Assembly (NCBI GenBank): GCA_003519585.1
Contig: DOWL01000206.1
Coordinates: forward strand, 30,530-39,800
Direction of reading: 5' to 3'
DNA: 9,271 nucleotides
Source of the DNA: Nocardioides sp.
Lineage (GTDB): Bacteria; Actinomycetota; Actinomycetes; Propionibacteriales; Nocardioidaceae
The translations under genes and the position numbers were made by a program. The notes beneath the pieces were generated by a model. It did not search any database, was not told the origin of the DNA, and was given only the letters and a program-made list of their open reading frames with translations. Below are positions 1-4,810 of this stretch, piece after piece. Numbering within the stretch: the stretch's first letter is position 1; every line of letters starts with the position of its first letter.

Positions 1-780
1 CAGCATCAGGCCGAGGTTCTTGCGTACCGCCAGCAACTCTCCGACCAGCCGGGCGTCACCGGCCACGAACGCGCAGCGGTAGCCCGCGAGGTTGGAGCGC
101 TTGCTGAGGGAGTGCACGGCCAGCAGCCCTTCGGTGGACGAGCCGCAGATCGACGGGTGCAGGACCGAGACCGGCCGCGCCTGCTCCGTGGTCTCCCACG
201 CGCATTCGAGGTAGCACTCGTCGGAGACCAGGATGGTGCCGCGTTCGCGACACCAGTCGACGACCTTGCGCAGATGGTCTGTTGGCAGCACCCGGCCGGT
301 GGGGTTGGACGGGGAGTTGAGCCACAGCAACGCCGGCCGCTCGGGGCCGAGGGAGGTGAGCGAGTCGGTCGCGATCGCCCGGGCACCGGCCAGGACGGCG
401 CCCACCTCGTAGGTCGGGTAGGCGAGTTCGGGGTAGACCACCAGGTCGCCCGCGCCGACCCCGAGGTGCCCGGCCAACGAGGCGATGAGCTCCTTCGAAC
501 CGATCACCGGCAGCACCTGGTCGAGGCCGAGGCCGGTCACCCCGTGGGAGTCCGCCATCCAGTCGAGGGCCGCCTGACGCGTCGACGGCAGACCGATGGT
601 GGTCGGGTAGCCCGGCGAGTCAGCCGCCGCGCAGAGGGCCTGCTGGACCACCGCGGGCGTCGGGTCGACGGGCGTACCGACCGAGAGGTCGACCAGGCCA
701 CCCGGGTGTGTCCGGGCCTGCGCCGCGTGAGCAGCGAGCTTGTCCCAGGGAAAGTCCGGGAGCCGAGAGGAGACGCTCAG
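1..780 (-). CDS. dapC: DapC, succinyldiaminopimelate transaminase (3' end outside window)
   Basis: A class I/II PLP-dependent aminotransferase, expected to transfer the amino group of glutamate to N-succinyl-2-amino-6-oxopimelate in the lysine/diaminopimelate pathway in the cytoplasm. Translation of the minus strand gives an uninterrupted 260-residue fragment with the fold-type I landmarks: SPSNPTG at residues 156-162, SDECY at 186-190 (Asp187 for the PLP pyridine nitrogen, Tyr190 for the PLP hydroxyl) and SLSKRSN with the Schiff-base Lys227. Family members run to roughly 360-400 residues, so the C-terminal third is missing. The gene follows fdxA in the same frame, a pairing common in Actinobacteria. 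The frame opens after the fdxA TAG and has no ATG, GTG or TTG before residue 44. I chose CTG at 780 because it begins right before the usual N-terminus (SVSSRLPDFPWDK). The next legal start, GTG at 651, would remove conserved sequence (VDLSVGTPVDP). Identity is fairly sure; the start is not. Confidence 0.88.
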   Translation of the reverse strand, partial: MSVSSRLPDFPWDKLAAHAAQARTHPGGLVDLSVGTPVDPTPAVVQQALCAAADSPGYPTTIGLPSTRQAALDWMADSHGVTGLGLDQVLPVIGSKELIASLAGHLGVGAGDLVVYPELAYPTYEVGAVLAGARAIATDSLTSLGPERPALLWLNSPSNPTGRVLPTDHLRKVVDWCRERGTILVSDECYLECAWETTEQARPVSVLHPSICGSSTEGLLAVHSLSKRSNLAGYRCAFVAGDARLVGELLAVRKNLGLML

Positions 781-795
781 GTGACTACTCGACGA

Positions 796-1122
796 CTACT
801 CGTCGTGCTCCTGCGGCGGCAGCGCGGCTACCGTCGGGTGGTCGTGGTCGATCTCGCCCATCTTGGCGGCGCCGCCGGGCGAGCCGAGGTCGTCGAAGAA
901 GTGCACGTTGGCGTCGTAGAACTGCTTCCACTGCTCCGGCGTGTCGTCCTCGTAGAAGATCGCCTCGACCGGGCAGACCGGCTCACAGGCGCCGCAGTCG
1001 ACGCACTCGTCGGGATGGATGTAGAGCATCCGCTTGCCCTCGTAGATGCAGTCGACCGGACACTCGTCGACGCAGGCCCGATCCTTGAGGTCGACGCACG
1101 GCTGCGCGATCACGTAGGTCAC
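796..1122 (-). CDS. fdxA: FdxA, 7Fe-8S ferredoxin
   Basis: A 108-residue soluble electron carrier of the actinobacterial seven-iron type. The N-terminal half carries two cluster motifs: Cys9, Cys17, Cys21 and Cys25, then Cys40, Cys43, Cys46 and Cys50 followed by Pro. By analogy with Azotobacter ferredoxin I, Cys9, Cys17 and Cys50 should hold the 3Fe-4S cluster, while Cys21, Cys40, Cys43 and Cys46 hold the 4Fe-4S cluster. The C-terminal tail is acidic, as in this family. The start is GTG at 1122, preceded by AGGAGG at 1131-1136 with good spacing. A longer reading from 1176 adds 18 residues unlike the family and lies beyond this ribosome-binding site. The gene is read into dapC and is divergent from the GNAT gene. 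Its redox partner cannot be told from the sequence. Confidence 0.95.
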   Translation of the reverse strand: MTYVIAQPCVDLKDRACVDECPVDCIYEGKRMLYIHPDECVDCGACEPVCPVEAIFYEDDTPEQWKQFYDANVHFFDDLGSPGGAAKMGEIDHDHPTVAALPPQEHDE

Positions 1123-1130
1123 TCGGGGTC

Positions 1131-1136
1131 CTCCTG
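1131..1136 (-). promoter_or_regulatory. Ribosome-binding site of fdxA
   Basis: On the minus strand AGGAGG lies eight bases before the GTG at 1122 and decides that start. It is the only textbook Shine-Dalgarno among the minus-strand genes of this window. Confidence 0.85.
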
Positions 1137-1144
1137 AGTCTCGG

Positions 1145-1174
1145 CCACAGCTGGCTGGCCCACAGCTAGCTGGC
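1145..1174. repeat. 15-bp tandem repeat in the fdxA/GNAT divergent promoter region
   Basis: Two head-to-tail copies of CCACAGCTGGCTGGC and CCACAGCTAGCTGGC (14 of 15 bases identical) occupy 1145-1159 and 1160-1174. The second contains the perfect 10-bp palindrome CAGCTAGCTG (1163-1172); the first contains a one-mismatch form of it. Position between the fdxA ribosome-binding site and the GNAT promoter, and a period of 15 bp, suggest paired protein-binding sites. No known regulator is recognised. Confidence 0.75.
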
Positions 1175-1201
1175 ATGGCGGAACGGCTACGACGCCCAGC
1201 C

Positions 1202-1213
1202 TAGTATCCCGGC
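1202..1213 (+). promoter_or_regulatory. -10 element and leaderless start of the GNAT gene
   Basis: TAGTAT at 1202-1207 matches the TAnnnT form of the actinobacterial sigma-A -10 box. Six bases separate it from GTG at 1214, so the predicted first transcribed base is the G of the start codon. There is no Shine-Dalgarno before this GTG. No good -35 box is visible; GGAAC at 1180-1184 is present but its partner is not. On the minus strand TAGGCT (1198-1203) could be a weak overlapping -10 for fdxA. Confidence 0.55.
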
Positions 1214-2158
1214 GTGTCGTCCCGTGCGCAGGCCCACTCACTGGGTGGTCACGTCGTGGGGCAGCGCGTCGTCGTACGGCGGGTGGTCCGCGGCGAGACC
1301 GGGCCCAGCGGCGGCCCCGCGCTGACCGACGTCCTCGGCACCTGCACGGCGTGGGCCGACGGGGTCTGCGTCGTGGTGCCGGACGGCCCGGGCGCGCACG
1401 AGCCGGTGACGATCCCGATCTCCGACATCGTCTCGGGCAAGCCGGTGCCGCCACGCGCCTCGACCCGGATGCGCGTCACGCCCCAGGAGGCGCAGGTACG
1501 GGCGCTCGCGCTGTGGCCCGATCTGGAGACCGAGCCGCTGGGCGACTGGCTGCTCCGCCGCTCACCCACGGCGACCGCTCGGCGCGCCAACTCCGTGCTC
1601 GCCATGACGCCGTCGGGCCTCGCTGATGCGTACGAGCGGGTGGTCGCCTTCTACGCCGGCCTGGGACAGCGTCCGATCGCCGCCGTGCTGCCCGACTCCG
1701 CCGAGGACGCGCTGTTCTCCGAGCGCGGTTGGGTCCTCGAGAGCCACGACGACCACACGGTCTTCCAGTTGACCGGCGTCGCGGCGGCCCGGCGCTCGCT
1801 CTCCGGCGTCACCCTTCCCGAGGCCGAGGTCGAACTCGTCGACGCTGGCGACCTGGTTACGGCTCAGGTCGCCAGCGCCGGTCGGGTCGTCGCGGCGGGC
1901 GTGGCGGCGTACGCCGACGACTGGGTCGGGTTCCGCGGCATCGAGGTCGCCCCCGAGGCCCGCGGACGGGGCCTCGGCTTGCTGGTCATGAGCGAGCTGC
2001 TCGGGTGGGGCGCCGAGCGGGGCGCGACCACGGCGTACCTCCAGGTGCTCGGCGACAACACCCCCGCCCTCCGGCTCTACGCCGGGCTCGGCTTCGTCGA
2101 ACACCACCGCTACCGCTACCTCGCCGCGCCGGAACCTCGGTCGAGCGGCGTCGCATAA
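1214..2158 (+). CDS. GNAT family N-acetyltransferase, Rv0428c-like
   Basis: A 314-residue protein with a C-terminal GNAT fold that should use acetyl-CoA to acetylate an amine; the substrate is unknown. Motif A lies at about residues 240-262, with the pyrophosphate-binding loop Arg250-Gly-Arg-Gly-Leu-Gly255. Motif B is NTPALRLYAGLGF at 282-294. A small beta-rich N-terminal region (about 12-80) precedes a middle segment (about 98-190) containing WLLRRSP and ARRANSVL. This three-part layout matches the long acetyltransferases related to Mycobacterium tuberculosis Rv0428c, as I recall them. The GTG at 1214 lies six bases after a -10 box, pointing to leaderless translation. The gene is divergent from fdxA, and aspS follows with its own promoter, so it is probably transcribed alone. 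Domain assignment is firm, the biological role is not. Confidence 0.88.
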   Translation: MSSRAQAHSLGGHVVGQRVVVRRVVRGETGPSGGPALTDVLGTCTAWADGVCVVVPDGPGAHEPVTIPISDIVSGKPVPPRASTRMRVTPQEAQVRALALWPDLETEPLGDWLLRRSPTATARRANSVLAMTPSGLADAYERVVAFYAGLGQRPIAAVLPDSAEDALFSERGWVLESHDDHTVFQLTGVAAARRSLSGVTLPEAEVELVDAGDLVTAQVASAGRVVAAGVAAYADDWVGFRGIEVAPEARGRGLGLLVMSELLGWGAERGATTAYLQVLGDNTPALRLYAGLGFVEHHRYRYLAAPEPRSSGVA

Positions 2159-2162
2159 CCGT

Positions 2163-2192
2163 TTGCGGTGGCGGCGAGCCGCGCCGTACCTT
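2163..2192 (+). promoter_or_regulatory. Predicted promoter of the aspS T-box transcript
   Basis: TTGCGG (2163-2168), an 18-bp spacer and TACCTT (2187-2192) resemble a sigma-A promoter. It lies just after the GNAT stop codon and would start transcription near 2199, just ahead of the first predicted leader helix. That placement, not the match to consensus, is the stronger argument. Confidence 0.5.
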
Positions 2193-2198
2193 CGCCGT

Positions 2199-2346
2199 CC
2201 CAGCGCGCGTGAGGCCTGACACCCCTCGACACTGCGCCCGTCGGGACCACGAGGCCGATCAGCTCAGTTCGATCGGCGAAGGTGTGGTGGCACCGCGACC
2301 TTGCCCCCGCCCACACCTCCAGGGCAGCCATATCCCTGGAGGACAG
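2199..2346 (+). ncRNA. Translational T-box riboswitch of aspS
   Basis: The leader contains the T-box core TGGCACCGCG (2288-2297). A possible antisequestrator has helix A1 AGGTGTGG (2280-2287) pairing perfectly with CCACACCT (2311-2318), a 7-nt bulge TGGCACC (2288-2294) and a short helix A2 GCG (2295-2297) with CGC (2308-2310). This matches the UGGNACC bulge architecture of T-boxes. The competing sequestrator pairs CCTCCAGGG (2316-2324) with CCCTGGAGG (2334-2342), hiding the GGAGG ribosome-binding site. The two folds share 2316-2318, so they exclude each other. Upstream are a 7-bp hairpin (2254-2260 with 2271-2277) and a short stem I candidate (GCGC 2205-2208 with 2234-2237; GAGG 2211-2214 with CCTC 2224-2227). 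GAC triplets sit in its apical loop (2218-2220) and internal loop (2228-2230), each followed by A. AAC and AAT are absent from the leader. Bulge base C2291 would pair with discriminator G73. Uncharged tRNA-Asp should therefore switch translation on. Confidence 0.85.
2316..2342 (+). promoter_or_regulatory. Sequestrator hairpin over the aspS ribosome-binding site
   Basis: A perfect 9-bp stem, CCTCCAGGG with CCCTGGAGG, closes a 9-nt loop (2325-2333). Its 3' strand contains the Shine-Dalgarno GGAGG (2338-2342), four bases before the ATG. There is no U-run after it, so it acts on ribosome access and not as an intrinsic terminator. Confidence 0.85.
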
Positions 2347-3639
2347 ATGACTAGTGGTCACCACCCACCACGCACGCACGCCCGCGAACTCGCGCACGTC
2401 CCGACCGGCACGCCGGTCCGGCTGCAGGGCTGGGTCCACCGCCGCCGCGAGCTGTCGGCCGTGTCGTTCCTGATCCTGCGCGACCGGACGGGTCTGGCTC
2501 AGGTCGTGGTCAAGGGACAGATCGAACTGCCGCCCGAGGAGACGCCGGTCGAGGTGGTCGGTACGGCGGTCGCCAACCCGCAGGCGCCCGGCGGCGTCGA
2601 GGTCGTCTCGCCCACCGTCATCGCGTTGAGCGACCACGCGGACACACCCGCCGTGGAGCTATGGCGGCCGCGGCTCGACACGGGGCTTCCCACCCTGCTC
2701 GACCATGCGGCGACCACCTGGCGGCACCCGCGCCAGCGGGCCGTGTGGGAGCTCGCGGCGGCGAGCCTGCACGGGTTCCGGGCCACCCTCGACGCGTCCG
2801 GCTACACCGAGGTCCACTCCCCCAAGCTGGTCGAGTCGGCGACGGAGTCCGGCGCGAGCGTGTTCGAGGTCGACTACTTCGGCCGACCGGCCTACCTCGC
2901 GCAGAGTCCGCAGTTCTACAAGCAGATCCTGGTCGGGATCTTCGAGCGCGTCTACGAGGTCGGGCCGGTCTTCCGAGCCGAGCCCCACGACACGGTGCGG
3001 CATCTCGCCGAGTACGTCAGCCTCGACGTCGAGCTCGGCTTCGTCCGCGACCACCACGACGTCATCGACGCACTCCGCGACGTACTCGCGGGGATGGTCG
3101 AGGCGATCCACGAGCGGGCCGGCCATGCAGTCGAACTCCTCGGCCTCGACGTACCGCGGGTGCCGGAGCGGCTGCCCGTCCTGCACTTCCGCGAGGCGCT
3201 GGAGATCGCCGGCGCTCCGGCGGACGAGCCGGATCTGGCGCCGGCCCACGAGCGGGCGCTGGGTGCGTGGGCGCGCGCCGAGCACGACAGCGACTTCCTG
3301 ATCGTGCACGGCTACCCGACCGCGCACCGTGCCTTCTACAGCCACCCCGACCCCGAGGACCCGCAGTGGTCGCGCTCGTTCGACCTGATCTTCCGTGGCC
3401 TCGAGCTGGTCAGCGGCGCGCAACGGCTGCATCGGTACGCCGACTACGTCCGGACGCTCGAGGAGCGCGGCTATCTCTACGCGCCGTACGCGTCGTACGT
3501 CGAGGCGTTCCGCAGGGGCATCCCGCCGCACGGTGGCTTCGCCATCGGGCTCGAGCGCTGGGTCGGGCGGCTCACCGGTGCCGCGAACATCCGCGAGGTC
3601 ACGCTGTTCCCGAGGGACCTGCACCGCCTCGCGCCCTGA
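2347..3639 (+). CDS. aspS: Archaeal-type aspartate--tRNA(Asp/Asn) ligase
   Basis: A 430-residue class IIb aminoacyl-tRNA synthetase of the archaeal/eukaryotic AspRS type, lacking the large insertion of bacterial AspRS. The N-terminal OB-fold (about 20-95) binds the anticodon. The catalytic domain shows ATESGASVFEVDYFG (165-179), AQSPQFYKQ (185-193), motif 2 FRAEPHDTVRHL with Arg210 (209-220) and motif 3 GGFAIGLERW with Arg404 (396-405). His31 after GWV and Pro81 in APGGVE match the residues that I recall as marking non-discriminating archaeal AspRS, so it may also charge tRNA-Asn with Asp, to be amidated by GatCAB. That is an inference. ATG 2347 is supported by GGAGG at 2338-2342 and by the T-box leader; the longer in-frame reading from 1729 overlaps the GNAT gene. 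An actinobacterium would normally also carry a bacterial-type aspS, making this a possible second, inducible copy. Confidence 0.92.
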   Translation: MTSGHHPPRTHARELAHVPTGTPVRLQGWVHRRRELSAVSFLILRDRTGLAQVVVKGQIELPPEETPVEVVGTAVANPQAPGGVEVVSPTVIALSDHADTPAVELWRPRLDTGLPTLLDHAATTWRHPRQRAVWELAAASLHGFRATLDASGYTEVHSPKLVESATESGASVFEVDYFGRPAYLAQSPQFYKQILVGIFERVYEVGPVFRAEPHDTVRHLAEYVSLDVELGFVRDHHDVIDALRDVLAGMVEAIHERAGHAVELLGLDVPRVPERLPVLHFREALEIAGAPADEPDLAPAHERALGAWARAEHDSDFLIVHGYPTAHRAFYSHPDPEDPQWSRSFDLIFRGLELVSGAQRLHRYADYVRTLEERGYLYAPYASYVEAFRRGIPPHGGFAIGLERWVGRLTGAANIREVTLFPRDLHRLAP

Positions 3640-3655
3640 CCATTCGCTGGGGCGA

Positions 3656-4765
3656 CTACTTCAGGCCGCGGAGTACGGCGACCCGGCCGTCGGAGCCGGA
3701 CGCCCAGCAGGCGCCGTCGCGGGTGCACTCGACCGCGTCGAGGCTGCCCTTCTCGACGCTCGTCCAGGTGGCACCGACGTCGTAGGAGACATCGGTGCCG
3801 CTCGGACCGACCGCGATCACCCCGGCCGACGGGGAGCCGGTCTTCGCGGTCCGGGGCAGGAAGGCCGCACCGGAGCGGTAGCCGCCGAGCCGGCCGCCCC
3901 TGGTCCAGGTGGTCCCGGCGTCCTCGGAGTACGCCGAGGTGTCCTTGCGTGCGTTCGGCTTCTCGAAGTCACCGCCCACCGCGACGAGGGTCCGGGTGTT
4001 GCGGACCGCCAGCGAGAACACCCCGGCGGCGTCACCCCGGCGTATCGGGGTGTCGGTCACCGTCCAGGTCCGCCCGCGGTCCTCACTGTGGAACACGCGG
4101 GCGGCGGTGCCTCCGCTGGCGATCCAGGCGTCGTCGTCGCCGGCGGTCACCAGGCAGGTCCCGCTGGCGGCGAAGCCGAACTCGCCGTCGAGTGCGGGCG
4201 GCATGCCGGCGGACTTACGCTTGGTCCACGACTTCCCGCCGTCGTTGGTGGCGAGGATCCGGAACGTGCCGTTCACCGGGTCGCTCATCGCCAGCCCGTG
4301 CCGGCGGTCCCAGAAGCCGAGGCAGTCGTAGAACGCCTGCTTGTTGCGGTTGCGGAACCCTTCGGTCCAGGTCCGGCCGCCGTTGCCGGTCCGGTAGATG
4401 CGCGAGTCACCGCCGGAGCCGATCGAGAGGATCACCGCGTGCATGTCGTCCCACGCCTCGATGTCGCGGAACTCCAGGTCACCGGTGTCGCCGCCCGGAG
4501 ACACGTCGATCCAGCGCTTTCCGCCGTCGATCGTGCGCAGCACCGTGCCCTCGGTGCCACTGACCCACGCGACCTTCCTGCTGACCGGCGCGAGCCCACG
4601 GAACTGCGCATCGGAGCCGGTATCGACGTCCTTCCACCGCAGCCCACCTCCGGCACTGGCCGGTGCGGGGGCGAAGGCCGCCAGCGAACCGGCCAGCGAC
4701 GAAGCTAGGACAAGAGCAAGGAGCGCGGTCAGGGCGCGCGCTCGCGACGAGGTTCCCGAGGTCAT
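3656..4765 (-). CDS. Secreted Asp-box (BNR-like) beta-propeller protein
   Basis: A 369-residue exported protein. The N-terminus has a basic stretch (RAR, 8-10), a hydrophobic core (about 11-32) and an ASA-Gly cleavage site near residue 38; no lipobox is seen. Six Asp-box motifs of the form S/T-x-D-x-G-x-x-W mark propeller blades at 78-85, 126-133 (Asn for Asp), 173-180, 227-234, 280-287 and 327-334. Such domains occur in sialidases and in Ycf48-like assembly factors, but I see no sialidase FRIP motif or catalytic set, so no enzyme activity is claimed. Four cysteines (148, 204, 347, 353) could form disulphides outside the cell. I chose ATG 4765; TTG 4798 would add 11 residues before the signal peptide. 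The gene ends 16 bp from the convergent aspS and lies 45 bp downstream of the VanW-family gene, likely in the same transcript. Confidence 0.85.
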   Translation of the reverse strand: MTSGTSSRARALTALLALVLASSLAGSLAAFAPAPASAGGGLRWKDVDTGSDAQFRGLAPVSRKVAWVSGTEGTVLRTIDGGKRWIDVSPGGDTGDLEFRDIEAWDDMHAVILSIGSGGDSRIYRTGNGGRTWTEGFRNRNKQAFYDCLGFWDRRHGLAMSDPVNGTFRILATNDGGKSWTKRKSAGMPPALDGEFGFAASGTCLVTAGDDDAWIASGGTAARVFHSEDRGRTWTVTDTPIRRGDAAGVFSLAVRNTRTLVAVGGDFEKPNARKDTSAYSEDAGTTWTRGGRLGGYRSGAAFLPRTAKTGSPSAGVIAVGPSGTDVSYDVGATWTSVEKGSLDAVECTRDGACWASGSDGRVAVLRGLK

Positions 4766-4767
4766 GT

Positions 4768-4804
4768 GGGGCACGTACCCCGTCGGGCCCGCCGGCAAGC
4801 GGGC
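4768..4804 (-). other. Two GC hairpins between the VanW-family gene and the propeller gene
   Basis: GCCCGC (4787-4792) pairs with GCGGGC (4799-4804) around a 6-nt loop. GGGG (4768-4771) pairs with CCCC (4778-4781) just before the propeller ATG. Neither has a T-run, so they are weak candidates for a terminator; they could tune expression of the downstream gene. No Shine-Dalgarno is visible for that gene. Confidence 0.35.
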
Positions 4805-4810
4805 GACAGC

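Noticed and set aside
112..1137. 341-codon open frame on the plus strand
   Set aside because: It is antisense to fdxA and dapC, whose cysteine and PLP motifs are unmistakable. Its Arg/Val/Gly-rich product is typical of a high-GC shadow frame.
1180..1207. ECF sigma promoter (GGAAC -35)
   Set aside because: The matching -10 element is lacking; TAGTAT fits a housekeeping -10 instead.
2254..2302. A tRNA gene, suggested by AGCTCAGT and GTTCGATC
   Set aside because: No acceptor stem, anticodon arm or T-arm can be formed around these strings; the T-box core and alternative helices explain the region better.
2316..2342. Intrinsic terminator
   Set aside because: The hairpin is strong but has no T-run after it, and its 3' arm is the ribosome-binding site of aspS.
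1729..2346. 206-codon upstream extension of aspS
   Set aside because: It overlaps the GNAT gene in another frame and runs through the T-box leader. The Shine-Dalgarno and the family N-terminus both point to ATG 2347.
3640..3655. Bidirectional terminator between the convergent aspS and propeller genes
   Set aside because: The 16-bp gap contains no inverted repeat or T-run.
3395..4708. 437-codon plus-strand frame past the end of aspS
   Set aside because: It is antisense to the signal-peptide-bearing Asp-box protein and shows no domain of its own.
3656..4765. Sialidase
   Set aside because: Asp-boxes are shared by many propellers; the FRIP motif and arginine triad expected of sialidases are not visible.
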